A DNA stretch of 61,134 nucleotides from Sulfuritalea sp. (GCA_016712985.1 JADJQA010000033.1:1-61134); one strand, 5' to 3'; shown: positions 1 through 12,395, counted from the first letter of the stretch. Numbers and translations are program-made. The notes: generated by a model from the letters alone, not told the origin.

Positions 1-381
1 CGGGTCCGGTCTGCCACTCGAATCGATTTCTACCCGTTGGAACGGCAGGTGGACTCAGTAAGCCGCCGCTCAGAGCCCCATCATTCCTGGCCCGCCAGTA
101 GCGGCAATCGCAGCCTAGCCAAAGTCCAGCCCGAAACAGTTGGTGGCTCCGATTGAATGGCGGCAATGGAGGAAGATTTCGACCGGCGGCACAAGGCCGA
201 ACTGAAACCACAGGTTTCGCCCTAAACTCCAAGCAGATGACATTGCAAACTGCACAGCAGATTGTCAATCACAAATTTCGCTTAGCCAGGCCTTTCTGCG
301 AAACTGCTCGCGGAGTGATTCGCGGTCGGCTTGCCATGCTGCCCTGACCCATCGGTTCGCCGTGTCGCCAGCGCCGACTCT
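1..381. other. Left edge, no gene recognised
   Basis: This stretch lies between the window edge and the 3' end of hflX. The longest open frame is about 64 codons, and I see no ribosome binding site, domain motif, tRNA or repeat that would support a gene. It may hold the far end of a neighbouring feature cut by the window edge. Confidence 0.4.
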
Positions 382-1752
<1,371 letters not shown>

Positions 1753-1939
1753 GCGGGGCTGGCTGCTCTTGATGGGGCGAGGGCGGATAGTACCCGAGTA
1801 CCCGCGATGCGATGGTCGTCGGCACGGATCTGCCCGAGGCAATTGCATGAAGGACGCTCCCTCCCTTTCAAGGAGAGGAGAAAAGCACAATTGCCCGGTG
1901 GATATGCCCCGCAACGGGCAGATCCGCGCTGCCTCGCCG

Positions 1940-4176
<2,237 letters not shown>

Positions 4177-4295
4177 TGCTGTTCCTTCACTGTTGGTTTG
4201 TTGGTTGGGTGGTGCCGTTGGCAGTATCGATTGTATGCTTCGCCTGTGTCGTTTCCTACCTCACGCTCATGGCAGCGAGAGCCACCCGCTGATGA

Positions 4296-4411
4296 TGAAG
4301 CACGCGAAAGGCGAATTGAAGGCCCGCCCCTCCCATCCTCCCCTCGCGGGGAGGCTATTATTTGGCTCGCTGCGCTCGACCATCACCGGTCGCTCCGAAT
4401 GTCTTGTTTCA
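4296..4411 (-). repeat. MITE-like dispersed element, copy A
   Basis: This 116-bp unit recurs in opposite orientation at 37633-37746 and, badly corrupted, at about 18892-19033. It is bounded by short inverted ends, TGAAGCA at 4296-4302 and TGTTTCA at 4405-4411 (perfect TGAAACA/TGTTTCA in the 37.6-kb copy). The interior contains a shared block, ggcgaattgaaggcccgcc, and a C-rich/G-rich palindrome tcccctcgcgggga. It has no coding capacity and ends only 12 bp before the apeB start codon, so it may supply that gene's leader. Family identity is unknown to me. Confidence 0.7.
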
Positions 4412-4423
4412 CGTTAACCCGCC

Positions 4424-5728
4424 ATGTCCCTGACCGCCCAAGCCCGCAAGACGGCATCTGAACTGATCGATTTCATCGACGCCAGCCCCAGCCCTTGGCA
4501 CGCCGTGGCGAGCGCCGGGGAGCGGCTGCTGGCGCGAGGCTTCACCCGGCTGAAGGAAGGCGAGCGCTGGCAGCTCGCGGCGGGTGGGCGCTATTTCACG
4601 GTACGCGGCGGCGCCTCGCTGATTGCCTTCGTGCTGGGCAGCCAGCCATTGGCCGAAGCCGGCTTTCGCATCGTCGGCGCCCATACCGATTCTCCGGGAC
4701 TGCGGCTCAAGCCGCGGGCGGCCCATGCTTCGGATGGCCTGATGCGCCTGGGGGTGGAGGTTTACGGCGGGCCGATCCTGGCCACCTTCACCGACCGCGA
4801 CTTGAGCCTCGCCGGGCGCGTCGTGATGCGCACGGCGACGGGACAGAACTCGCGGCTGCTGCGCTTCGAGCAGCCCTTGCTGCGACTTCCGAACCTGGCG
4901 ATCCACATGAACCGCGAGGTCAATGAGCAGGGGCTGAAGCTCAATAAGCAGAAAGAGCTGCCGCTGATCCTGGGCCAGTCGGGGGCAGGGGAAGACGCCG
5001 AAGCCCGCTTGCGCAAGCTGCTGGCCGACGCGGCGCAGGGCGAGGCGGCGGACCTCCTGAGTTGGGATCTGGCGGTCTATGACGTGCAGAAGGGCTGCCT
5101 GTGGGGCGCGGACGAGGAGTTCATCGCCGACAGTCAGTTGGACAATCTCGCGTCCTGTCATGCGGCCATCACCGCGTTGATGGCGACGGAGCAGCCGACG
5201 GCTATCTGCGTGGCGGCCTTGTTCGACCACGAGGAGGTCGGCAGCGAGAGCGCCGCCGGGGCCGGCGGCAGCTTCGTCGCCGACGTGCTGGCGCGCATCG
5301 GCTTGCAGGCGGGCCTCGACGGCGAGGACAGGCGACGCGCCCTGGCGCGGAGCTTCTTCATCAGCGCCGACATGGCGCACGCCTATCAGCCCAATTTTCC
5401 GGCCGCGTACGAACCCGAGCACAAGGTGTTGGTGAACTCCGGGCCGGTCATCAAGACCAACGCCAGCCAGCGCTACGCCACCGACGCGGAAACGGCGGCC
5501 CGCTTCACGGGGCTTTGCGAAAAAGCCGGGGTGCCCTGCCAGCAGTACACGCATCGTGGCGACCTCGGCTGTGGCAGCACGATCGGCCCCATCGTCGCCA
5601 CGCGTCTGGGCATTGCCAGTGTGGACGTCGGCTCGCCGATGTGGGCGATGCACAGTGCGCGCGAGAGTGCTGGCGCACTTGACCATGGCTACATGATTGC
5701 CGCCCTGGCAGCGGCATTCGGAAGCTGA
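4424..5728 (+). CDS. apeB: M18 family aminopeptidase (aspartyl aminopeptidase type)
   Basis: A zinc-dependent cytosolic aminopeptidase of the M18 family, expected to remove N-terminal (often acidic) residues from peptides. The 434-residue product has the metal and active-site motifs of the family in order: GAHTDSPGLRLKPR near residue 90, LFDHEEVGSESAAGAGG near 268, FISADMAHAYQPNF near 312 and the C-terminal HRGDLGCGSTIGP region with MWAMHSARESAG. Length equals the bacterial ApeB/PepC norm. The ATG at 4424 has no obvious Shine-Dalgarno because a dispersed repeat ends 12 bp upstream. It is probably transcribed alone. Confidence 0.92.
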   Translation: MSLTAQARKTASELIDFIDASPSPWHAVASAGERLLARGFTRLKEGERWQLAAGGRYFTVRGGASLIAFVLGSQPLAEAGFRIVGAHTDSPGLRLKPRAAHASDGLMRLGVEVYGGPILATFTDRDLSLAGRVVMRTATGQNSRLLRFEQPLLRLPNLAIHMNREVNEQGLKLNKQKELPLILGQSGAGEDAEARLRKLLADAAQGEAADLLSWDLAVYDVQKGCLWGADEEFIADSQLDNLASCHAAITALMATEQPTAICVAALFDHEEVGSESAAGAGGSFVADVLARIGLQAGLDGEDRRRALARSFFISADMAHAYQPNFPAAYEPEHKVLVNSGPVIKTNASQRYATDAETAARFTGLCEKAGVPCQQYTHRGDLGCGSTIGPIVATRLGIASVDVGSPMWAMHSARESAGALDHGYMIAALAAAFGS

Positions 5729-6197
5729 GAACATGTGAAGAGATCACGTTTGGCATATTCGTACCAATTGCCGCGAGCAACTTCTCCGCTATCCCTTCGC
5801 GGGCTAGCGTATGCACACATCTCTCCCGTCATTCCGGCGCAGGCCGGAATCCAGTGGACGGGGACCGCAAAACATCGATTTACCCTGTATGTCTTGGCTT
5901 TTCTTGCCGAAGACCGTCCCGAAGTCCATCGCCTCAGCCCTTCTGGACCCCGGCTTTCGCCGGGGAGACGGTGCCGTTGAGATGTGTGCATACGGTAGCC
6001 TTCGCGGGAGAGGGGCCGGGGGAGAGGGGGTGCCATGGCAACATGCGCGTCGGCCGCCACCCGCTCTCCCCAACCCTCTCCAGCAAGGGGAGAGGGAGTA
6101 CTTCCCCTCTCTGCAATAGGTATGTCCACTGCCGGAATTCGCCTTAGGATCATACGGCTTCGGTCTCGGTGCACGTCGTTCCGGCGCAGGCCGGAGT
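5729..6197. repeat. Nested palindromic REP-like repeat cluster
   Basis: No gene is seen in these 469 bases between the convergent ends of apeB and hoxW. They hold several REP-like units built on cgtcattccggcgcaggccg (about 5827-5854 forward, 5943-5972 inverted, 6174-6202 forward, the last overlapping the hoxW end). An outer inverted pair surrounds the first two (tatgcacacatctc near 5811 and gagatgtgtgcata near 5979). A third family of C-rich/G-rich arms (ggggagaggg type) lies at about 6008-6105. Such units are common between betaproteobacterial genes and can form strong hairpins, so they may serve as the bidirectional terminator here. Confidence 0.65.
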
Positions 6198-6665
6198 CTA
6201 TCGTTCTGGCACTTCTTCGATCCAGTGCGCTGCCGCTTCCAGTGCTGCCGCCAGATTGCCGCGCGCCGCCTCGCCAAGGCCCTCACCCAGTTCAAAGCGT
6301 TCGCCGCGTATCGCCAGTAGCCAGCAGGGCGGCGGCTCGCCATTCTCGATGTCGGCATAGACTTTCAGTACCGCCTGTGGGCTCATGGCATGGGTGGTGA
6401 AGCTGGCATCGCGTGCGGCCACGATACGAACCAGCGAGCAGGGCGGCGGTGCATCGAGGCTGGCATCGGCGAACAACACGCGGCGACGGCCCTGCAAGTC
6501 CAGCGCGTGCTCGACCTGCAACTGGAAGTCGGTCAGGCACTCGACCTCGCCCCATTCAGGATGGATAGCCGCGAGGGCCTCGAAACGCTCGACGAACAGC
6601 GGCCCAAGCGCGTCGTCGCCGCGACTCGGGTTGCCCCAGCCGAAGACCAGCGTCGGTGCGGTCAA
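6198..6665 (-). CDS. hoxW: Hydrogenase maturation endopeptidase for HoxH
   Basis: HoxW-type proteases remove the C-terminal extension of the NAD-reducing hydrogenase large subunit after nickel insertion. The 155-residue product begins with the family signature GWGNPSRGDDALGP, whose acidic residues are the expected nickel-sensing ligands, and keeps a second acidic position in VLFADASLDAPP. It is the last gene of hoxFUYHW. The start is a TTG at 6665 overlapping the hoxH TGA stop (TTGA), so translation is probably coupled; no better start exists nearby. Downstream is the REP cluster. Specificity for HoxH is inferred from position and length. Confidence 0.88.
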   Translation of the reverse strand: MTAPTLVFGWGNPSRGDDALGPLFVERFEALAAIHPEWGEVECLTDFQLQVEHALDLQGRRRVLFADASLDAPPPCSLVRIVAARDASFTTHAMSPQAVLKVYADIENGEPPPCWLLAIRGERFELGEGLGEAARGNLAAALEAAAHWIEEVPER

Positions 6666-8164
6666 GCAAGGGCCCGCGTCAGGCCGCGATGATCGCGCGT
6701 CACCTCGTCGATCAGCGTGCCGTCGGCGCCGACTATTGCCACTTCGAGCGGCATCCGGCCCAACGCATGGGTGGCGCAGGAGAGGCAGGGATCGAACGCG
6801 CGGATCGCGATCTCGATGTGGTTGAGCAGGCCTTCGGTGATCTCGCGGCCGGTGAGATATTTCTTTGCGACTTCCCGCACGGCGGTGTTCATCGCCTGGT
6901 TGTTGTGGGTGGTGGACACAATCAGGTTGGCCATCGTGACGAGATCGTCTTCGCCGACACGGTAGTGATGGAACAGCGTGCCGCGCGGGGCTTCGATGAC
7001 ACCGACCCCCTCGGCTTCCTCGCCGGGCTGGCGCGTGCCGGTGACCATCAGATCGCTGCCTTCGATGTCGTCGTCGTGGAGCAGTTCCTTGATGGTTTCA
7101 GCGGCATACAGCATTTCGATCATGCGTGCCCAGTGATAGGCCAGCGTGGCGTGGATCGGCTGGCCCTTGCCATAGGCGACGAATTCCTTGCGCTCGCCAT
7201 CGGCCAGCGGGCTGGAAATCTGGTCGCAGTTCTGCACCCGCGCCAGCGGCCCGACACGGTACCAGCCGTCCTCCTTGCCCAGGCTGCGCAGAAAGGGGAA
7301 CTTCATGTAGCTCCACGGTCGGACTTCTTCTTCGATCAAGTCGTTGTAGCCCTGGTAATTCACTTGGTCGAACAGCAGGCGGCCGTCGGCATCCCTGGCG
7401 CGCAGGGCACCGTGGTAGAAATCCATGCCGCCGTCGGGCGCGACGATGCTCATGAAGTTCGAGCGGAAGTTGCCGAACACATCGTAGAGCGCCGGCGTCG
7501 CGGTGTGCAGTTGTTTGCTGATCTGCACCGCCTCGCGGCTCCAGGCCACCATCTGATACACGTCCTTCAACAGCGCGGCGCGATCAGCCGCGGCGAGCGA
7601 CTTGTTGACGCCGCCAGGAACTGCGCCGGTGCCATGCACCCGTTTGCCAGCCGTCATGTGTATGACTTCCTGGCCGAACTTGCGCAACAGCACGCCTTTC
7701 CTGGCGATTTCCGGATGCGCGGCGGCCACCCCGACGATATTGCGCAGGGCGACTTCGGAATCGAAGCCGAACAGCAGGTCCGGCGATGAAAGATGGAAGA
7801 AATGCAGCGCATGGGATTGCAGCATCTGGCCGTAATGCATCAGGCGCCGGACTTTTTCGGCGGTGGGCGTGATCTGCCGGATGCCGAGCATCACGTCGAG
7901 CGCCTTGGAGGCCGCCAGGTGATGCGAGACCGGGCAGATGCCGCACAGGCGCTGCACCATCACCGGCACCTCCCAGTACGGGCGGCCCTGGATGAAGCGC
8001 TCGAAGCCGCGGAATTCGACGATGTGCAGGCGCACCTGGTGAATCTTGTTGTTCTCGTCGAGCAGGATCGTGACCTTGCCATGGCCTTCGACCCGCGAGA
8101 CAGGGTCAATGGCGACGCGGCGCAGGGTTTCGGGACGGGAGGCAGTTTCGAGTTCGTGGCTCAT
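6662..8164 (-). CDS. hoxH: Bidirectional NAD-linked [NiFe] hydrogenase large subunit
   Basis: HoxH carries the NiFe(CN)2CO active site of the cytoplasmic HoxFUYH enzyme (group 3d), which exchanges electrons between H2 and NAD(H). The 500-residue product has the N-terminal pair in RLCGICPVSHH (Cys74, Cys77) and the C-terminal pair in DPCLSCATH (Cys460, Cys463, His466). A further 34 residues follow the His and are the expected substrate of HoxW. I chose ATG 8164 (MSHELETAS), preceded by GAGGA six bases upstream, over an in-frame start 45 bp earlier that lacks conservation. It is separated from hoxY by about 180 bp holding a perfect inverted REP pair, unusual inside this operon. Confidence 0.95.
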   Translation of the reverse strand: MSHELETASRPETLRRVAIDPVSRVEGHGKVTILLDENNKIHQVRLHIVEFRGFERFIQGRPYWEVPVMVQRLCGICPVSHHLAASKALDVMLGIRQITPTAEKVRRLMHYGQMLQSHALHFFHLSSPDLLFGFDSEVALRNIVGVAAAHPEIARKGVLLRKFGQEVIHMTAGKRVHGTGAVPGGVNKSLAAADRAALLKDVYQMVAWSREAVQISKQLHTATPALYDVFGNFRSNFMSIVAPDGGMDFYHGALRARDADGRLLFDQVNYQGYNDLIEEEVRPWSYMKFPFLRSLGKEDGWYRVGPLARVQNCDQISSPLADGERKEFVAYGKGQPIHATLAYHWARMIEMLYAAETIKELLHDDDIEGSDLMVTGTRQPGEEAEGVGVIEAPRGTLFHHYRVGEDDLVTMANLIVSTTHNNQAMNTAVREVAKKYLTGREITEGLLNHIEIAIRAFDPCLSCATHALGRMPLEVAIVGADGTLIDEVTRDHRGLTRALA

Positions 8165-8210
8165 GGCGGGTCCTCGGGGGCTGTGAAATGCTTCGACAAT
8201 CGCAGTCAAT

Positions 8211-8308
8211 CGTCATTCCGGCGAAAGCCGGAATCCAGAGCGTACGAACAATGCGCTTATGCAACAAAACGATCGTGAATCTGGATTCCGGCTTTCGCCG
8301 GAATGACG
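8211..8308. repeat. Perfect 28-bp inverted repeat between hoxY and hoxH
   Basis: Two REP-like units face each other: 8211-8238 and 8281-8308 are exact reverse complements over 28 bp, separated by a 42-nt spacer. Each unit is itself palindromic around ccggcgaaagccgg. In the hoxFUYHW transcript this would form a very stable stem between hoxY and hoxH. It could alter mRNA stability or the HoxH:HoxY ratio; that is inference. The same unit family occurs at 5.8-6.2 kb and, in part, at the hupK 3' end. Confidence 0.85.
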
Positions 8309-8347
8309 AGATCTGGAACTTGGGTTCATTGATTTCTTCACAGGCTT

Positions 8348-8899
8348 TTAGTCGTAATGCATCATTTCGTGGCTCAGATGCGGCGTGCGGCCGGCGATCA
8401 GATCGGTGAGGAATTTCCAGATCGCATCGCCGGACGGCGGGCAGCCGGGGAGGAAGTAATCGATCTTGACCACTTCGTGGATCGGATACACCTTGTCGAG
8501 CGGCAGTGGCAGTTCGGGGTCGTTGGGGATCTGGCTGCCCGGCGCGAGACCGGGGCTGGTGTGATAGACCTCTTCAAGGATGTCGCGCAGATCCAGATGG
8601 TTGCGCTGCGCCGGCAGGCCGCCATTGACCGCGCAGGCGCCGATGGCCACCAGTATCTTGCAATTGGCGCGAAACTCGCGCAGCACATGGACGTTCTCGG
8701 CATTGCACACGCCGCCCTCGATGATGCCCAGGTCGCAGGGGCCGCAATGCTTGATGTCGGTCAGCGGCGAGCGGTCGAACTCGATCAGTTCGAGCAGTTT
8801 GAGGATCCGCTCATCGATATCGAGGAAGGACATGTGGCATCCAAAGCAGCCTGCCAGGCTGGTGGTGGCGACGCGCAGTTTTCTGGCCGGGGCGTTCAT
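8348..8899 (-). CDS. hoxY: NAD-linked [NiFe] hydrogenase small subunit
   Basis: HoxY is the small electron-transfer subunit paired with HoxH and holds a single proximal [4Fe-4S] cluster. The 183-residue product has the short form typical of group 3d, without the medial/distal cluster domain. Cluster cysteines are visible in SLAGCFGCHMSFLD, in the KHCGPCDLG segment, in IGACAVNGG and in FLPGCPPSGDAIW. The start overlaps the hoxU stop by four bases (8896-8899), a coupling arrangement. There is no Tat signal, consistent with a cytoplasmic enzyme. Confidence 0.95.
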   Translation of the reverse strand: MNAPARKLRVATTSLAGCFGCHMSFLDIDERILKLLELIEFDRSPLTDIKHCGPCDLGIIEGGVCNAENVHVLREFRANCKILVAIGACAVNGGLPAQRNHLDLRDILEEVYHTSPGLAPGSQIPNDPELPLPLDKVYPIHEVVKIDYFLPGCPPSGDAIWKFLTDLIAGRTPHLSHEMMHYD

Positions 8900-9636
8900 C
8901 GCGTTTGCTCCAGAACGGCATTCGGCGCATCGCCGAATTGCTCGCTGATCGGGATTGTGTCGTACTTGCGCTGACCAACGGGAACCGCGAAGCCGACGCG
9001 CTTTTTCAGGATCACGCCGACCGGGCAGACGCTCATGGCCATGTCCGTGGTGCTCATGTCGGTGTCGCCCAGTCGCCCGCTTTCGCTATTGACGATCAGG
9101 TGCTTGGTGATCCCGCGCCCGGAAAGGGCAAAAACGTTCTTGCGATCGACTTCGCCCGAGGCTCGTACGCAGAGTTCGCAAAGGATGCAGCGGTTGAAGT
9201 CGAGCAGGATCTCCGGGTGCGTGGCATCGACCGGGCGATCGGGGAAGAAATGATCGTAGTGCGGCGACATCATGCCGAGATCGTAGGCCAGGGCCTGCAG
9301 CTTGCAGTTGCCGCTCTTTTCGCAGGAGGGGCAGAAGTGGTTGCCCTCGACGAACAGCATCTGCAACAGCATGCGGCGCTTGTCCTTGAGCTCCGCAGTC
9401 TCGCTTTCGATTTCCATGCCGGCGGCGACCGGCAGCGTGCACGAGGTGGCGGGCCGTCCGTTGACCTTGACCGTGCACAGCTTGCAACTGCCATGCGGCT
9501 TGAATTGCGGATGGAAACACAGATGCGGGATGTATACCCCCGCGTCCAGGGCGGCCTGCATCACCGTCTGGCCGGGGGCGAAAGGCACGTCGCGCCCATC
9601 GATCAGGAACACCTGCTGTTCGTTCATGCGGCTCAT
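8896..9636 (-). CDS. hoxU: Diaphorase small subunit of NAD-linked hydrogenase
   Basis: HoxU relays electrons between HoxY and HoxF. The 246-residue protein resembles the N-terminal part of complex I NuoG: a [2Fe-2S] ferredoxin domain (CFHPQFKPHGSCKLCTV with a later cysteine in ATSCTLP), a His/Cys cluster (HFCPSCEKSGNC) and further [4Fe-4S] cysteines in CILCELCVRASGE and MSVCPVG. Length is normal for HoxU. It overlaps hoxF by four bases upstream and hoxY by four downstream, so the three are translationally linked. Confidence 0.95.
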   Translation of the reverse strand: MSRMNEQQVFLIDGRDVPFAPGQTVMQAALDAGVYIPHLCFHPQFKPHGSCKLCTVKVNGRPATSCTLPVAAGMEIESETAELKDKRRMLLQMLFVEGNHFCPSCEKSGNCKLQALAYDLGMMSPHYDHFFPDRPVDATHPEILLDFNRCILCELCVRASGEVDRKNVFALSGRGITKHLIVNSESGRLGDTDMSTTDMAMSVCPVGVILKKRVGFAVPVGQRKYDTIPISEQFGDAPNAVLEQTR

Positions 9637-11498
9637 GATTGTGTCTCCAGGTGCGATCCGGCGTCGTCGCGACCGGTCATCTGGCGGGCTTGCGCCAGTG
9701 CGCTGTCGAGGTCGAAGGAGGCCTCGAAGTCCAGGGTCTTGAGGCGTCGCTCGTAGGCCGGGCGGAATTTCTTCAGGGTATCGAACATCGGATTGCAGGC
9801 GGTATGGCCGAGCCCGCAGTGGCTGGCCATTTGCAGCAGGCGGTTGATCTGGAATATCTCGTTCATCGTGTGCTGCGAGCCGTGGCCGTCGGCAATCTTG
9901 TCCATGCAGTTTTTCAGCAGCGAAGTGCCGACGCGACAGGGCGTGCAGAAACCGCAGGATTCATGGGCGAAGAAGTGGGCGAAGTTGCGCGCCACCTCGA
10001 ACATGTCGCGCTGGTCGTTGAAGATCATCATGGCGCCGGCGGTGGGAATGTCCTCGAAGGCGATGCGGCGCTTGAACTCGGTCTCATCGATGCAGATGCC
10101 CGAAGGCCCGGAAACCTGCACCGCGTGAACATCGCGGGCGCCGCAAGCGGGGAGGACCTGGGCAATGGTGACGCCAAACGGGTATTCGTAAATGCCGGGG
10201 TGCAGGCAATCGCCGGAAATCGAAAGGATCTTGGTGCCGCTGGACTTGGAAGTACCGATGCCCCTGAACCATTCGCCGCCCTGCAACGCGATCAGGGCCG
10301 AGGCGGCGAAAGTTTCGACGTTGTTCACCACCGTCGGCCGGTTGAGAAAACCGTGGGTGATGGGGTAGGGCGGGCGATTCCGCGGCACGCCACGCTTGCC
10401 TTCGAGGGATTCGATCAGGGCCGATTCTTCGCCGCAAATGTAGGCGCCGGCCCCGAGATGGATTTCGATGTCGAAACTGAAGCCGGCCTGGCCGGCGATG
10501 CCGCGGCCAAGCAATCCCTGTGCGCGCCGCCTGGCCAGCACCGCATTCAGGGGATCGAGCAGATAGCGGTATTCGCCGCGCAGGTAGACATAGCCCTGTG
10601 TGGCGCCAACCACGTAGCCGGCAACCGTCATGCCCTCGAACACCAGGTCCGGTTGGGCGGTCAGCAGCACGCGATCCTTGAAGGTACCGGGCTCGCCCTC
10701 GTCGGCGTTGCAGACGATGAAGCGCCGGGAATCGCCATCGGCCACCGACGCACTGCGGCAGGCTTCCCACTTGAGTCCCGTGGTGAAGCCGGCGCCGCCG
10801 CGCCCGCGCAGGTTGGACAGCTTGATTTCTTCCAGCGCCAGCGCCGGGCCGGGATTGGCGACCACGGTTTCGCGCCAGCTCCGGTCGTTGGACGAGGCCT
10901 CCTTGCCGGCCGCCGGTCCGCGCGCCACGCAGGCACGCAACGCATCGCCTGGCTGCATCGCATTGTTGAGCAGGATGTCGCCGCGGCGGATGTTGTCCGC
11001 GACGGCAAACCATTCCGCTGGCCAGTCGGCGAGCGGGGCTTCGTTGCGGATCAGTTCCACCATCTGCTCGACCCGTTGCGGCGTCATGCGCGTAACGGCG
11101 CGGTAATTCACCAGCAGCGCCGGGCCCTGGTCGCACATCCCGGTGCATGAGGTCGTATCGACGCTGACCAGTCCGTCTTCCGAAACGCGCCCGGCTTCGA
11201 GCCAGAGCTTTTCGCACATCATCCGCGTCAGGTCGGCATTGCCCAGCATGCGGTCGGTGATGTTGTCGCTCCAGAGCACGCGGTAGCGACCCAGCGGGCG
11301 GGTATGGAAAAAACTGTAGAAGCCCGCGGTGCCTTCCACTTTGGCGCGTGGCCAGTCGATTGCCACGGCGATCCGGGTCAGCGTTGCGGGCGCCAGCCAG
11401 CCAAGCTGTTCCTGGGTCTCGCGCAGGATTTGCATCAACCGCGTGCCGTCGCGGCGGTGGCGGTCAAGAATGGCGTCGATCACATCGGTCTCGGACAT
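9633..11498 (-). CDS. hoxF: Diaphorase large subunit of NAD-linked hydrogenase
   Basis: HoxF binds FMN and NAD(H). The 621-residue product is a natural fusion of a NuoE-like N-terminal domain (residues about 1-160, with the CTGMCDQGPALLVNY cluster segment) and a NuoF-like domain with NAD/FMN loops (LRGRGGAGFTTGLKWEAC, CNADEGEPGTFKDR, YICGEESALIESLEG) and the C-terminal [4Fe-4S] motif ESCGFCTPCRVG. I chose ATG 11498 (MSETDVIDAILDRH), preceded by GAGGTT, over an in-frame start 33 bp upstream. It is the first gene of hoxFUYHW; no hoxI follows. An FNR-like palindrome lies about 75-88 bp upstream. Confidence 0.95.
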   Translation of the reverse strand: MSETDVIDAILDRHRRDGTRLMQILRETQEQLGWLAPATLTRIAVAIDWPRAKVEGTAGFYSFFHTRPLGRYRVLWSDNITDRMLGNADLTRMMCEKLWLEAGRVSEDGLVSVDTTSCTGMCDQGPALLVNYRAVTRMTPQRVEQMVELIRNEAPLADWPAEWFAVADNIRRGDILLNNAMQPGDALRACVARGPAAGKEASSNDRSWRETVVANPGPALALEEIKLSNLRGRGGAGFTTGLKWEACRSASVADGDSRRFIVCNADEGEPGTFKDRVLLTAQPDLVFEGMTVAGYVVGATQGYVYLRGEYRYLLDPLNAVLARRRAQGLLGRGIAGQAGFSFDIEIHLGAGAYICGEESALIESLEGKRGVPRNRPPYPITHGFLNRPTVVNNVETFAASALIALQGGEWFRGIGTSKSSGTKILSISGDCLHPGIYEYPFGVTIAQVLPACGARDVHAVQVSGPSGICIDETEFKRRIAFEDIPTAGAMMIFNDQRDMFEVARNFAHFFAHESCGFCTPCRVGTSLLKNCMDKIADGHGSQHTMNEIFQINRLLQMASHCGLGHTACNPMFDTLKKFRPAYERRLKTLDFEASFDLDSALAQARQMTGRDDAGSHLETQS

Positions 11499-11572
11499 GG
11501 CAGGAACCTCGAAAAGAGTGGCTCGGTTCATCGCTGACTGGCAACAGCATAACGCTCTGGTGTTGCAGGAAC

Positions 11573-11586
11573 TTAATCCAGGTCAA
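11573..11586. promoter_or_regulatory. Candidate FNR/CRP-family box upstream of hoxF
   Basis: The sequence TTAAT-CCAG-GTCAA (reading TTGAC-CTGG-ATTAA toward hoxF) matches the FNR-type dyad TTGAT-N4-ATCAA at 8 of 10 positions. It lies 75-88 bp before the hoxF ATG, a workable activator position. Bidirectional Hox enzymes are often induced under low oxygen, which fits, but the two mismatches make this only a candidate. Confidence 0.35.
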
Positions 11587-11788
11587 CAAACCTTCTGTGC
11601 GCCCCCAGCCCCCGGCAACAAGGTGACCCGGCCCGGCGGAAAAGGGTGGCCTTTCCTCTGTCCGTCTTCCTGTTCGACTGGGATACCATCGAGTTGAGCG
11701 CCAATCCTGCCGAAGGGGTCGCCGGTCTGCCCGGCCGATGCACGGCGGATCTGTTGAACCATTATTGAAAAGAAAGGCAGGTTTCAGG

Positions 11789-12271
11789 ATGGAACGCATG
11801 ACGATTTCGCTCGACGCCGAGCTGGCGGCCGAGTTCGACCGGCTGATCGCCGAACGCGGCTATCGGAATCGCTCCGAGGCGGTGCGCGACCTGCTGCGTG
11901 CGCACCTCGAACAGGCCCGCCAGGAGCGCGGCGAGGCGACGCATTGTGTCGCCAATCTTTCCTACGTCTATAACCACCACGAGCGCGACCTGGCCGAGCG
12001 GCTTACTGCCTTGCAGCATGGCCGGCACGATCTCGCGGTGGCGACCCTGCACGCCCATCTCGATCACGAAAACTGCCTGGAAAGCGTGATTCTGCGCGGA
12101 CCGACAGCGGCGGTGCGCAGCTTTTCGGACGCGCTTGTCGCCGAGCGCGGTGTGCGTCACGGTCAGCTCAACCTGATCGATGTCGAAATCGATTCCGGGC
12201 GCGGGCATCATCACGGCTACACCGCGGCCGGCCGCAGCCATGGGCATGTGCACGTGAAACCCAAGACCTGA
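11789..12271 (+). CDS. nikR: Nickel-responsive regulator NikR
   Basis: NikR is a ribbon-helix-helix repressor or activator that senses nickel and controls nickel uptake genes. The 160-residue product has the N-terminal RHH (MERMTISLDAELAAEFDRLI, then GYRNRSEAVRDLLR) and an ACT-like C-terminal domain. The nickel ligands are conserved as His77, His88, His90 and Cys96, against 76/87/89/95 in E. coli. An extra His-rich tail (RGHHHGYTAAGRSHGHVHV) makes it longer than the usual 130-150 residues. ATG 11789 follows aaaggcagg. It is divergent from hoxF and convergent with the TonB receptor. The stop codon lies inside an 8-bp tandem repeat. Confidence 0.93.
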   Translation: MERMTISLDAELAAEFDRLIAERGYRNRSEAVRDLLRAHLEQARQERGEATHCVANLSYVYNHHERDLAERLTALQHGRHDLAVATLHAHLDHENCLESVILRGPTAAVRSFSDALVAERGVRHGQLNLIDVEIDSGRGHHHGYTAAGRSHGHVHVKPKT

Positions 12272-12294
12272 AGACCTGAAGACCTGAAGACCTG
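12263..12294 (+). repeat. 8-bp tandem repeat x4 across the nikR stop
   Basis: Four perfect copies of aagacctg lie at 12263-12270, 12271-12278, 12279-12286 and 12287-12294. The nikR stop codon TGA (12269-12271) is formed at the junction of the first and second copies. Copy-number change would leave the coding end intact but alter the 3' untranslated region. Confidence 0.9.
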
Positions 12295-12395
12295 AAGGGA
12301 TCCGGCAGACCCGGCTTTTTCCCACCGCGCCCTGCCTGATGCTGGCGCCGTGGAGTCCCATCGGACTTCCGGCGCGGGGATAACGAACGAGTCGT

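Noticed and set aside
5827..6202. Possible CRISPR array because of repeated palindromic units
   Set aside because: Units alternate in orientation, spacers are irregular, and the unit is a REP-like palindrome also found between hoxY and hoxH; no cas genes are present.
11564..11581. Sigma-54-like motif upstream of hoxF (CTGG...CTGCA on the minus strand)
   Set aside because: The spacing between GG and GC is eleven bases, not ten, which normally abolishes sigma-54 promoters.
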